Source: Monomorium pharaonis (taxonomy: Eukaryota > Arthropoda > Insecta > Hymenoptera > Formicidae). From it: a stretch of DNA of 64,000 nucleotides. Both the position numbers and the translations under genes were made by a program. The notes under the pieces were generated by a model that was not told where the DNA came from, ran no database searches, and was given only the letters and a program-made list of their open reading frames with translations. This document shows, one piece after another, positions 1-13,900 of the stretch (positions within the stretch are counted from its first letter, which is position 1; each line of letters begins with the position of its first letter). The stretch spans positions 5,230,869-5,294,868 of the forward strand of contig NC_050477.1 of the NCBI RefSeq assembly GCF_013373865.1. The letters are read 5' to 3'.

Positions 1-2045
1 TTCACCCGTGAAAACGTTATTCAGGCCACGACCGACGTTAATTTCACTATTACAACGTGATACGTTCGCAAAATTACAATGGAGAATTCACGGCTTCACG
101 CGAACTTTATGTGGGTTACGAGAATTTTGTGAGATTTAAGACCGGAATCCAAGGATATGTAACGCAGGGTAACTTCGAAATATCCGCGTACATGCAAATC
201 TAACGTTGAAATTTAGAACGTATTCAGAAATTGCGCGCGCGCTAGAAATAACTTTTCAAACTATTCCATGTTATATTCTGAAATTCGAACTCTCGACATT
301 TCGAGACACGCAGGTTACGCTCGAGTCGTCCTGTACGTTCGCCGCAAGATTTGGCATGCGTTATTATTTTCGCCCCCGACGGGTGCGCACCGTGAGAAGT
401 CGTACGATATTGGGCGATTCGCATCGAAAATGTTGATCTTGCCCGCTCGAAAAGTGCTACCGACACATCGATCAGTATCGAATCGGTTTACCTAATTAAG
501 CGATATGTTCATCGTTTTAATAAAACAGGCACGTAAACGCGGGCAATGATGCGTCCCGGCGATACGCGCAATCATCATCGTTGATGGTTACCGGGGGCCC
601 CGTTTCCCATTTCCGATATTACCCACGAGCGGCCGTTAATAATGTAAATTGTCGTGGCCGGCTTTCCGTCGACGTAAATCGCGCGTATTGACGTGAATCG
701 GATCGCTTTATCAGAAGTCGGGCGAGAGTTAATGCGAGGATCGTTACATTTAATATTGACATGCGCGAGCGGCATTAAATGGACAAAATTATGAATAATT
801 AGGATAAATTTGCAGACAGGAAATTTATTTCACGAAGGTAATGCGACAAAATAAAAATTATTTTCAATAAATTTTCAATAATTTCGACAATGATGAGTTG
901 TAGAAAACAGGTAAACAAAATCGGACAAATAGGTAATGCTGAAGCAGAAATATTATATGAAAATTGTATGAAAATTAAATTGATAATTCAAATAGGAAAA
1001 TAAAAAAGGGCAAAGAGAATATGTAGCAGTAATTAAATATTTGGAATTTCTCGCAAAATTATTATACATTAATGTTTTATATATATATATGCATTTATAA
1101 ATTATGAAAAGAAATATTTAAAATGAAATAAAATTTGAATAATGTCAAGAAGTACAGTGTGAGAACTTTTTTTTTACGTTTGCGAATTTCTATAAGTATT
1201 AAGTAAATAATACACATACATGAAGACATCGAATAAATAAAGGAGAAACGCGCGAATATAATAATACATAAACAGACATTTCGTGCAGGAAGCGCAGCGT
1301 AATTATGCAGTCGCGACTACAGAAATAACTCAGCGGTAGTCGCCATTGCGCGAAATGATTAATTCCGCTTGCATGTCAAAGTACTTCAAAGATACTAGAA
1401 GTCTTGACGCGGATTCTACAGAAGTCGGCGGTGGCGTAACTTTAGAGAAAAAAGAAAGAGAAAGAAAGAGAGAGGTACTTTTAATTAATTTATGCCGAGT
1501 GCTCACGTAATTTCGTGTATTTGGAGTATTTCTCATCGACGGAAAAAAAGGGAGATGATTCATCTCGAGTCGTGAAACTTTTCGTATCCTTCGCGGACTG
1601 AACTCGCGGCCGTCATGAGAGAAACTTAAGAGAGGCTTGTTTTACTTGTGGCCTAGCTCGTGCAAATAACAGCGAGCACACCGAAAGCGAGACAGCGGTT
1701 TCTTATACGCAAAGCATAATTGCGGAGTTTCACGGAAAGACGACTTAAAACGGGAGAATTGTGATAGCGAATAAACAAAGATAAAAGATTTTTGCTCTTA
1801 GTAAGATTTAATTGTTTCCAGAATTTATTTATGAACACAAGGTAACGGGCAAGCACTTTATGAAATTAATGAAATTAATTTAACAGTTTGTATTTTCTGG
1901 CGGAGAATCATTGTTAAATTAGGGTTAATTAAAATTAAATACGGTTAAATAAGATACAAAAGTTTTACACATTGCAGAGACAGGATATAAGTTGGATTGG
2001 CGAGTCCTTCAAAGTGAAGTAAATTGTACTCTGACTATTGTATAA

Positions 2046-2084
<39 letters not shown>

Positions 2085-2532
2085 ATTAAAGTTTAAGAGA
2101 TTATTTCAATATTGTACAACGTACACTATATAAATTAAAATACATACAGAGGTCGCTGTAATGTAAATTTGAATAACCAAGTCGCCATACCATCGTGCGA
2201 TTAATCTAAAGCGATTAATCTAAAGCGACATTATCCCGATCATTGATCAAACTTAATATTGACACAGTCCTAAAATATTGCGAGCACTGACGCATTTCTA
2301 CCGCTCTTACGCGACGATCGCGTGTTCCAAGTAATCAGTAATGGGCAAATACTTGAACCGTGCGGGTACAATCGATCAGCGAGGTTTATTTAGCGTTTAT
2401 CGAAGCTGGGCGGATCGTCTTGGCGAGCGTTGCGTAAATATTTACCGTTTATGCCGCGGCTTGTCCCCCGCGCGATGCCGGATCGATCGATTGATCTCTC
2501 ACACGGGAATATTCCCTTCGTTTTTCTTGCAG
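1..2532. other. Mmp2 intron (5' side), no gene seen
   Basis: Non-coding, AT-rich sequence upstream of the first Mmp2 exon in the window. It holds a perfect (CA)n run at about 2049-2080, a poly-pyrimidine tract and acceptor just before 2533, and a short direct duplication of GCGATTAATCTAAA at about 2199-2227. ORFs here are short, overlap on both strands and show no family resemblance. Confidence 0.6.
2049..2080. repeat. (CA)n microsatellite
   Basis: A pure CA run of about 32 bp in Mmp2 intronic DNA. Confidence 0.9.
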
Positions 2533-4941
2533 CCTGAGATCCGAGCAGCCCAGCGGTCTGGACACGGGCGGGGTCCGGTTAGAACTGAGCAAGGCCCTCG
2601 GTCTCTGGGCCAGGAACTCGAAGCTCACCTTCCAGGAGATCAACAGCGACCGCGCCGACATCCTGATCTACTTTCACCGGTGAGTTTAATTTAAATTGAA
2701 ACTCAATCAATTTATTCTGCTTAATGTGTTTGTGTACTTTGGATTCTGCGATCGAAATTTGCTCGGCGATGAGAATGCGCATATTATACTCAAGAATGAT
2801 ATTTTATTACAAAATTTTTTTGTACAAAATGCTATTGAGAGGAATTGAAATTAATTATATTATTACATTATGTTAATATAGATTAATTAATAATTAACAA
2901 AAAATTATATTAATTAAAATTGAAACTATTATTACCATTATTATTATATTATAAATGAATATAATATAAGTTAAAATTGATCCTTCAAGCTCTAATGCAA
3001 ACTAAGGAAATTCAGCAGCGCTGCACCAACGTCCGAAATTACACTATATATGTGTACATGATAGTAATATAACACGGCATTGCGCAACATAATCATGTGA
3101 AATCAGAAACACGCGATATATATACGTGTATATATATATGTTAATTTCGATGGCAGCTGATAATTTTGTTTGACAGAACGCCAAATAATATTCATGGATT
3201 ATTCAGGGGTTATCACGGGGACGGATATCCGTTCGATGGCAGAGGTCAGATCCTGGCGCACGCGTTCTTCCCGGGGAAAGATCGCGGCGGAGACGCTCAC
3301 TTTGACGAAGAAGAGATATGGTTGCTGGAAGACGAGAGCAATGAGGAGGGTAAGTAGGTCGGAAATTTTTCGGTGGTCGGAAGAAAGGTTTGCGCTTCAA
3401 ATTAATCAGATTCGTCATGCGAACAATTGAAGGTATATAAATTCAGATGAAACGGCAAACGAGAGACGAAAGAAAGAGGGACAGACAAAAGTTACAGCTA
3501 AAAAATATACTGCTGAAAGAAAGACACTTAAATATTTATTTATTTGTGGGATATAAATTTACATCGCCGAAATAAATCTTTATTTAAATAAGGCAAAATT
3601 GTAGTCCTAAAAAATAATTAATAAGAAAAATGATATATATTTTACAGAAATGTATATCTTGTCATCACAATTCAATTCTTTTATAACCATTACATATCAA
3701 ATTGTTTCCTCTAATTTTTTTTCGTGACAAATGAGCTGTTTACTCGAATTCTTCTCAGTATGTCTGCTCGACGTGTCCCAAACGGTCGAATTCTTCGGGC
3801 GTTGCGAATTGGTCAAACATCAGTTTGATTATATGTTTACACGAATGTTCAGAGCTCAAGCGTTTCCGCGTCGAATTTCTTCCCCAGCATCTCGCGGGCT
3901 GTTGATTTTCGCGCAATCGTCTTATACATTCGCATTTTGGTGACGCGCCAACTCGGTCATCCGATACAAGGCGCGGTCACGCCTGTGGAAAAGGGGGTTC
4001 CGGATGGCTCCGAGAAAGCAGCCCTCTCGATTCCATTGAGCCAGGACGTTATAACGCCGGATCGATATAAAACGCCGGATAGCACATAAAGGTATTCACG
4101 AGCACAACGTATGTGGGTGTTCGAAGAATTGTTTGCGCGCTTCCCCTATCTACTCTTTCGAGTCGTGTTTTCTCTTTTCTTTTAATGCTATAAGAACCGC
4201 TTTGTCTTGAGCTTTTCAAACAACGGCACGCGTACGATATGTTTGCCAATATTAATTATCAATAGCGCGGTTTTATATGGAAAATTCGATTCCAATTCCA
4301 CATATCCCTTTAACGCAACGGAAATGTAAATGTCGAATTTTCCAATTTGCAATGTATTATCAAATATATGTTTGAGTAAACCATTAAAAATAACATGCGA
4401 CTGCATCATTATTTTTACTCGGCTATTCTCATGTAAACAAAAGTTTCTCTTTATGCGAAATTAATTACAGCATTTTTATACAAATGGCTAGGTAATTTAA
4501 TATTTAATCTACAAAATAACGTCGCAGAAGAATTTTTTTTAATTGTTGAGGTTTGCGTAGTTTTATTTTAATATTTTCGAAAAATGTTTACACATTATAT
4601 ATGTGTACATGTTTGTACAATTGATAAAAATAATCTTAAAATTACAGGTTGTCTTGAAGAATAATTTTAAACAGAATGTCTTATACGCGTTTTCCTCTTC
4701 TTTAGTAAGTCAAACTTTATAATGCATTATCTTCTTTGGCCGTTTTGTTTTGATATGTTAATTGATACATTTAGCGGCGATTTCTGACAAAAGTTAGCAG
4801 AAATGTATAAACCTTAGACAAAGATAGACAACCTGTTGAAATGATTAACAGCGTTTCCTTAACGGGTTGACACCGCGTGTGCGTTTAATTAGCGCACAAT
4901 CGAGACAACGTAACGATGTTACACTTGGCAAAGGCGGCGAG

Positions 4942-4973
<32 letters not shown>

Positions 4974-7900
4974 AGCCAATTTCCTCGTATGGAGTCGCGA
5001 GGCTCCATCCCTTGTACTCCCATCAAAATTGCTTAATTACGTAATTCGCGTCGCGAATCTCGTGATTACAACCTCGTAATTGCAACAGTTAGCCACTTGC
5101 ACCAAGCGACGTGCCATAGTGCAATAGTTAAAGCTGTCTGCTTCTAGATATGTTGCAAGCTTGTGTTTGCTTCCGCACTTTATGTGCCATATGCTGTTGA
5201 TATCCGCGATTTTTTATTTATCATTAAAATATTATGCTTGTATTTCTATATTGTATTTAACAAACACGTTATATGATATTAATAAATATATATATATTAT
5301 ACGCGTTACTGAAATACTGTTAATAATAGTCCATTAAAAGTAATTTGTTTTCTAAATTGGAAGATTTTATCAAGTTTATTATATCTGCTTTTATATTTAA
5401 ATATTACACATAGAATATACCAAATGTATCACAAAAATTCAAAGTAAAAGGATTATTATACCTATTTTGCAAATATAAATTTTTCATCAAACAATTAATT
5501 TAGATTTGCAATTTTCTTTTTGTACGTAAACAGAAATTTATACATGTCGGATTAATACGTATTAATTAATTAACACGGAGCTTTAAAGAGCTGGATTTAT
5601 TGTTTTGTATTAAAATAGGCGAGGCACTCACCTTTGTTCTTGGTCACAATCGCTTAATTATTTCTCATTTCCGCTGAGTAAGTTTTATTCCGTTGATTTA
5701 TTACCGGGAGGAGTAATTAGCAGAGAATAATTAGAGACAATTTGTATACACGGTTGACAATTTATCGCGGTGGAAAAGACGGCGCGAAGTATTTCAGTCG
5801 ATAAGCTCGTCCTCATGTAAATCGAGCATCGTAACAAAAGTCCGTCATCTCGTTTCTGCCGTCACGAGTATTTCTGCATCGCCGTTGTAACGTTCTGCAT
5901 AATACATTTCTGCACTTTCTTCCCGCGCCACACTCCCTACATCTCATGAAGGTTTCAAGCAACGGAGAATGAACATCACAGAATACAATTCGAAGTAGCA
6001 GCTTTTTTCTCCGACGAGAACTAATTTGCTCGCACAAATCCGCTTTACAAAAAAATAAAACTGCTGAAACGTGAGAAGTTGGTTGCAACGAAGGGAAACG
6101 AGTCTTGGAAGCCTCGACTTTACCAGAGCATCATGATTCACACAAATGTAGCTCTCAAGTTTATAATTTTCATACTTTTACATCTTGATTTATTTCTTAA
6201 TTTTAATACTAAACTTTTTTAAGAAATGGTAAATAATAATAATAATAATAATAATGATGTGTGTGTGTGTGTGTGTGTGTGTATTTGCAATTAAAGTTTT
6301 ATTTTTCAGTTAATTTCAAACGGTGATTTCTGCAGACAAAATTCGACAGAATTTTGCGGAAAAATTTCAACTACGAAATAAAAGATGATAAAATTTTTAC
6401 TGCGAAAAACCCGGTGGCAAAGAGCACAAATACTCCGAGAAACGCAGATTGAATAGAGATGTGTCTGTGCGAGTGCGTTTCGTAACGTTCGACGCTAAAG
6501 AAGAACCGAAAAACGTTTTTTTATCGAAGAGTTTGTAACTCTACTTTTTTTTTCTTCTCGCAATTTTAAACGCAATTCTTCCCCCCCCCCCCGGGAGATT
6601 TTCCTAGCCGGACACTTGAAACTCTCACGTTAACTTGCACGTTAAGCGTTTAATGTGGTTAAAGTTCATTTTACGCGTTCTCGTAGTCACGAGTCGAGGA
6701 ATTTTCTCTCGGCGAAACTTTAATCGAAACTCTTAACAACATCGTTGGCCTTATCGCCGGCGGTGATAACGACGCGCGTCCGTCCCTCCGTCCTGTAATC
6801 CCCTTCGCGTCTGGTAAACGTGGTTTCCTTGCACTTCGCAAAGCCACAGGCTAATTTTCTCGTCCCGTCAGGGAGAGACTGATTTAATCACTGTCACGTC
6901 CCGGCTATTAATTAGCCGTATTAATTAATCGGACTATTGTTCCGCTATCGGAAGTCGAGCTTGCTTCGCCGCGGTGCGATTACTCGCGGCAGATTATTAT
7001 TTGGGCCCGATCCCCCGGCGCTCGGCATCCCGATTGGCGTTGTTAATATTGTGCCGACTTAGTTCTCTGGCGCAGCCAGCCGCATTCATAGTGCACATTA
7101 GCATAATTATAACCGTACGTTACTGCAACACCACTACTAGAATTCTCTCTCTCTCTCTCTTCTCATTATCAACTGCTGTATGCGTACTCAAACAGTTAAT
7201 TACGGTGGCCTAGTTAGCAACAAGGCGTCAACATGACGTTGCTTCAATTGGACTATTTTGTTCGAATACGATGAGGTTGGATGAAATATGTTTGATGTCA
7301 GAACACGTACATCTGTTCTTTTCTTAATTGTTTTAATTTCTATAAATAGTAAATACAAGGAAACACCATTTCAAATACTTGAAAATAACATATTTTACAT
7401 ACTTGTACAATTTATTTTTTCAATCCTGACCATAAGCTTCTTATTAGGACTTTGATTTTGTTGGCAGATTTAAAAGATCGAATATTAAAGAAATATTACA
7501 GTTAAGAGAGGAATGGAGAGTACGAAAAATTTTAATCGATGAGATAAAATAGCAAGTTGTTTGAAAGCCCGGAAGAGAAAAGCTAAAAGGAAGAAGCGAA
7601 TAGTGGTTCTGGCACGTATACAAGTTCTTGATAAACGGTGAGTTTGATTTCGGTAAGATAGTTACTGGAGTTGGTTTTCTCGTTGGCTGTGCCAGAAGAG
7701 CTCTCTCTCTCTCTCTCTGCGGCTATCGATGTAACGCGGCTAAAGGAATTAAAGCTCCCCGTTGGCGGCCACCGTGGAGCGGATGTTTCGGAGTAAAGGG
7801 ATTAAAATCCCGGAGCACGCGCGCGCGTCCTTTCGCCGAAAGAAATTAAGGTCCCTGCGATCTTTGCTTTTTTTGCATGCATTCCCTTCGCTTCTTTTCC

Positions 7901-10900
7901 TCTCTCTCTCTTTTTCTGTTTTTTTTTTGTCCTTAGAGGAAGACTCTGAATTCGTGAGATTCAAGGCATTCACGAAAAATTCTGTAAAATCCACGCGCGT
8001 CTCTCAGGCGTTGCAATTACTGGAAATAAAAATCGAAACACACACGTACACACACACACACACATGAAGAGAACTAAAGTGCTCTGAGATACGTTATAAT
8101 GGGAAAATGAAATTAAATCGGGAATTGAAACTATTAGCCGCAACACGTTCGTTTGCTGTTAGTGATAGATGCTTCGTAGAGCGAACTCTTCCCCCTCGGG
8201 ACGTTCTATTACTATAACGTGATTCGCAAACCGCCGCGTCTCAGTTTCTCGCTATTTGCGAAGACAGTGCGACAGAATTCGCTCATGGGAGAGGAACGTG
8301 ACATCAGCGACGCGCCGTTAGCAATTCATAACTGACGTAACTGCGGTTGAACATCGCTCGCAAATCGTTACATTTGTTCTCCAACCAGAACGTGTGTTGT
8401 CTTCTCTTTCTCTTCCTCTCCCTCCCTGTCCCCCTTTGGACAGAGTTAATTTAAAGCGACGGCCGCTGCGTCATTAATTGCATTTGCCTAACGAGAATTA
8501 TTAACCGTTGGCGTGTAGGGCGATACCACTTACGACGATCATTTGGGTTAATGGTTTTCGAGTGTTCGCGCGTCAGTCAGAGTGGTTAGAATCATGGATC
8601 CACAGTCAGAGTTGGCAAATCCCAACCAAGTGTACCTCGAAACATCCACGATCAAATACCGATCTTCTCTGATCTATAAAAAACGTATCCCGATACGAAA
8701 TCATTTCGTAAAGAGGCAAAAAACGTCTTTCACTGCTTTCCTTTCGTTGATTACTATTCGCGATCGCCTGTCAATTAACTTTAACAACGCTATATCGTAT
8801 AGGGCATTAAGTTTCTCGCATGCATTAGAAGTTTGCGCAACACGAAAGTCCCGTTGTCTCATCTTCAGTCACGTCTCTCCACTCATTTAGCTTGCGAGAG
8901 ACGAATACGATGCGACCCGAGAAGAGGAGATTGTGTCTCTCGTCGAATATAACGAAAGTTTTCCCGTTGCGACGTAACGTGTATTGTCCCAACAATATTT
9001 CGGTATTCAGTAAAACTCTTGACGCAATCCCAGGGTAACGTGCGTAAGCCGGATCAACGATAACCGATAAACGCCCAGCAGTTTTCGAGCTATTTTCAAG
9101 TTTTTGTAGTCCGATTTTATCGTTTCGCGTTTCATAAGCTCGCATGATAGAAACAGGATGTGGCGAATAGGTATCCTCCAGTAATTCGCAAACACCCTTT
9201 ATAGGTTCATATGTGTTTGATACTTATCGCTTTACGTCCCCTGTGTGGGATCCTTATATCTATACTGCGCTTAAACGAATGTATCTTGAAATTACATTGA
9301 CTTTTACTGGATCTTGAACGAACGTGTGAAAATAAAAAAAACTATAAAGAGCAATATAAAAAATTTTTATTGCTTTTGGATTTGCTTCGCAACACAATGG
9401 GAATTTGCGCAAGTAAAACTCTAAATTCTGATAAATTTTAACCCATAACGTTCACACTTCATGAAAATTTCATAACGTTCACGGGGGGGTCCTTTAGACC
9501 CCAACCACTTACTGTATTGAAGGTATTCGTTGTTTTAACTGGAAAAAATTACTGGATGATCCATGAACATTCTTTTTTAAGATGCAATTTTCTTTATAAA
9601 ACTTAATGTCGAGTATGAAAAGAAATTCGAGAAGCGAAAAACCCGAAAAAATGACTTTTTACTAAAAATTTATAACTTTTACAATTTTTGATATTTTAAA
9701 CTAAAAATTTAACGAGATTTTTTTAGATGTTATACTTTGAAAACAAAAATTGTTCAGTTGTGTCCGTTAGTTTAATGTTATGGCACGACGAATGCAACTT
9801 TTGCGTAGTACTTTAAATTGAAGTTGAACTTTCTCGGAGTTTTTTAGATCCCACAGTGAACGTTAAGGGTTAAATTTTTACAGAATTTTTTAAATATAAC
9901 TTTTGGGGGATATATGCAAAGAAAATAAGAGAAATTATATATATATATATTCTACATTTTTTCTTAAAGATTTTTTCTTTATTTGATTCAACAGTTTTAC
10001 AAATAATTATATTTTTCATAATGATGGAATTTTACAAAGTTTATAGCTTGAGATTTTTTGTAAAATTTTAGTATCAAAATTACCGTGGAAAATTTTCTCT
10101 TCTCGGCAATGCAAGCAACGATTCGCTATACTATCAATTTTTCCGGCGACAGCAACCGCCCTTGGAATCGGTGATCGCTTTACGATCCTAACCCATATCT
10201 AGAAAAGTAGTTCCTCGATGCGGGTTGGAATCGAATCGCGGCGAAACGAAACGAAATGAAGGCGGAGATTCCACGGCGGCGGCGGTGGCAATTCCCGATG
10301 CAATTGCCCGGAAAACTCGGCACGCGAACACTCGAACGCGAAAAAGTTTCGATACACTTTTCTTTACCATGACTCGGTGTCATTGGACATAAAAAGGAAA
10401 GGATGAAGATATCGAGGTCATAAAATTTAACCTTTATCAATGATAAAGGTTAAGTTGTATAGCTTAGATAGCAAAGATACAACTAAATTTTTATAAAGAA
10501 TAAAAATTTGAGCATTTTATATAAAAAAAACATTTCACCTAAGTGTTTGAAAAAAATACAGAGAAACTCAATTGCATAAATATTGCTATCGAATAATTTT
10601 TAAAGAACTGCACCTTCAAATATTATTTTATCTTTCGGAAAATATTTTTCTCTATATATAGAAAATAGAGAAAAATGGGATAGTAGATTATAATCTATTT
10701 ATATATTTTTATTGTTGTTTTATTTGCATTTTATCAAGAAATGTTCCCCAATAACGAATCTATATGCAGCTCTTGTCTTGCGCAAGTATTGCGGTTGACA
10801 TAAAACGTGAAGTGTACTGTGCGGATAAAACGAGCGCACTGATTTTGAATACTTTCCGTGCTTCTTCCAGGCACCAGCTTGTTCGCGGTGGCCGCTCATG

Positions 10901-13900
10901 AATTCGGTCATTCCCTGGGACTGGCGCATAGCTCGGTCCAAGGTGCTCTCATGTATCCCTGGTATCAAGGACTGAGCCCCAACTATGAGCTACCGGAGGA
11001 CGATCGCCACGGGATTCAGCAGATGTACGGTAAGTCACTCCTTTTCTCGACACGTTGATACTCTCTAATACTCGTTAATACTCGATCGTTAAACATGCGG
11101 GATTTAAATATATATTACATATTTCCTTCGTGAGTTTGGAACGTGTTCTGCTTTACGTAAAACTGTAAAGAATCATTAACGTCGACATTTTTGCATAATT
11201 TATTTATTCAAGTTAAGATTGAATTTGAGTTGCGCAAGTCATCCGAGTACTAGAGAGCTATTGGAATTGTAATAAAAATTAAATATAATATAAGATAATA
11301 TTTAAAAAAAAAAATTATATATTCTTATAAATTTAAAATTGAATGCGAGAAAATAATATGTTAATACGAAACATTACCTAGCTTTAATGCTATCATTAAT
11401 TTAATAAAATAAAATTTAATTATGATATTTGGAATAAACAAAGAGGTCAGAATTATCAAAAGTGATAACATAATTATAAGGAATTATAATGATAAATTGT
11501 AATCATAAAAAAAATCGTTATAAAAGAGCTCTAAAAAGATTCAAGTATTGGTGCTACATTAATTTTACTATACGTTAATTATTGCAAATTAAAGCAAACA
11601 GGGAAACTGATCGCGTCGCAGGTTCTTCGAATTTTCTTTGTATTCACGCAGTGTGAATCGAGCGAGCGGGATGTGCGAGCGGTTTATCTCGATCGTAAAA
11701 CTTTCGGTGAACGGCGATGTAGTACGAGGTGAGATTTATAGCGCGCGTTATCAGCGTGGGATCGTGGCGGTAGGCGGGCGGGTGAGCGTGCAGTGTTTCA
11801 ATTTCGGAATTTCGAGCACGCCGTCGAGGCAACCATGAGCATTAAGGCGATACCGTTGCAGTTGGCTCAGCTCGTAACGCGCGACATAACGCTTGGCGTG
11901 TCGGCCGGCAATCGAGTATATTAGAAAAGTTGTTTGCTCTTTATGAGCCGGCGAGTCCAGCGAGGGCATAGGGGGCACGTACAGAGTAATTTGGCTAAGA
12001 TAGGGCTTGTAATGGATGATATAAATTCGCCACTTAAATTTAAGAAAAGAACTTCCCCCAGCCGAAAGGGATTAAACAACTTAATCCGAAATTAAATAAA
12101 TTTCAGAGATATTTAACATCAGAACCGCCAAAAGTGCCAGTTTAGTGATTTCCTATTCTCGATCAGTGAAAATTAATTTTGATGTTATTTGCATCATTAT
12201 TTTTATTATATTCATACATTTTTAAAATATATTATGTATATTTGTATGTATGCAAAAGAATTGAAAAAAGAAAAATGATCAATTCTAGGGTTATTTAAAA
12301 ATATTAATACTAACTATATACACACTTTGGAAAATTAGGTAAAGTTAAACAAAGTAAAACAAATAGATATTATTTAAGATTTATTTTATATATATATATA
12401 TATAATTTGATCTGTAAGTAGATATAAAGAAAATTTCAAAGTGGATATGCATGTAGTAATCGATAGCAATCTTGACTGTTTTGCTTATACTAAAATTACT
12501 CCCATTATTGTTGGAATTACCCGCATGATTTTGCCCGTATAACGGAATCACAACTTGAGCATGTCGAGATTGGTTTAATCGCGCAGTCATAGGAAACAGC
12601 TTAGTTATATTCACCCAGCTAAACTGCACGGAGAAATCTGCAGTCCGCTATACAGGGTGTCGAACATGTCGGTACAATAAGTTCCTAAATATTTGTTTAA
12701 CATTGTAAATATAGAAAATCACGTCTCTTTTGAAATTATTCTCCTTTATAAATCTCTATTAACGAGGAATTTAATCTGAATTTACGAAATATATGAGGTA
12801 CACTTTAAAGTCGCGCGAAAGCGGAGAGGGCAGGTCGAGGTTGAGACACCCCTTAATCGAGATTACGGGCACTGGTGCGCCGGCAACATCGGAAATTTGA
12901 ATTTCGGGCAAGGATCTATATCTCGCGGTACAGTCTCGCAGTAGATAGGGCACTTTATAGTCCGGCGACGGGGTAAAGTTGGCCTTTCAGTAGCAAACTC
13001 GTTCGATAGTCAGCCGGTGCAGAAGCGAAACGCAATTGCGCTCGCCAAATATTTCATTGTGAGCAGTCCTATGACGTTTAATGCACACCTGTGAGGCGTG
13101 AAAACCCTGAAAAATGTAGGGTTTCTCGAAAGCGCGTAAACTAAAAGTAAACGCGCGCAAAAAGAACTATTGTTCGCGAGTATTCTCTGCGCGTCACAGA
13201 ATAAATAATCATCAAGGGGAAATTCCTTTGTTTGCGAGTTTCTCGGATTTCAGTCTAAATATCAAGCTTATTATCTCATATACTATTACAAATACATATC
13301 AAGATTACTGAATAAATAAATGTACGATAAATGAAATAATTCTTTATTTGTCTGTCAATATTAAATTGCTCGAGTGTAATGAAAGTTAAAAACGTAAATG
13401 AGTTTTTCTCTGCGACATACAGCCAAACTTTTTGCTGCAAGCTTAAAGCTGCCACTAAGATCGACAGATGAAAATGATACATTATATTGTTGGAATAAAA
13501 TTGTTGAAAGGACGGACGAGTTTCCGGCTTGTTGCGACGTTGGAAATAGAGGGAAGCTTTCGATCCATCTTTACTGACTTTATGACGCAATGTTATAGAA
13601 CAAAAACGCAGATATGTGATACGTGCGGTGAAACATACATCCTGTTTCCTTGGCCGAAGCGACAGGCACGTTTTGTTCTACGTTTTTCGTCCTTCGTGTG
13701 ATATCCTCTTTGAGATAAATTTTATAGAAAGTTTTATGTGATTTTCTAAATGTTATATGCTTTTCTTTCCGAGTTTACGTTATTACTTTTATTGTTCGCG
13801 ATCTTTATCGCGGATTCTTGAGATATTTCTCAATTTTCGCGTGTAATGTAGAACACCGACCCCGTTTCTCTATTTTTATAATCGTCTTATATACATATAA

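Larger units (their letters stand above)
3350..10870. other. Mmp2 intron, 7.5 kb, repeat-bearing
   Basis: Bounded by donor GTAAGT at 3350 and acceptor TTCTTCCAG before 10871. It contains microsatellites ((GA)n about 4945-4973, (AAT)n then (GT)n about 6234-6282, (CT)n about 7144-7161), a piggyBac-like MITE at 9442-9869, and a short perfect palindrome at 10427-10453. No coding exon was supported on either strand. Confidence 0.6.

Noticed and set aside
12648..12690. CAGGGTGTCGAACATGTCGG, like the ends of some Tc1/mariner or other hymenopteran elements
   Set aside because: No matching inverted end was found within a few kb, so no element could be delimited.
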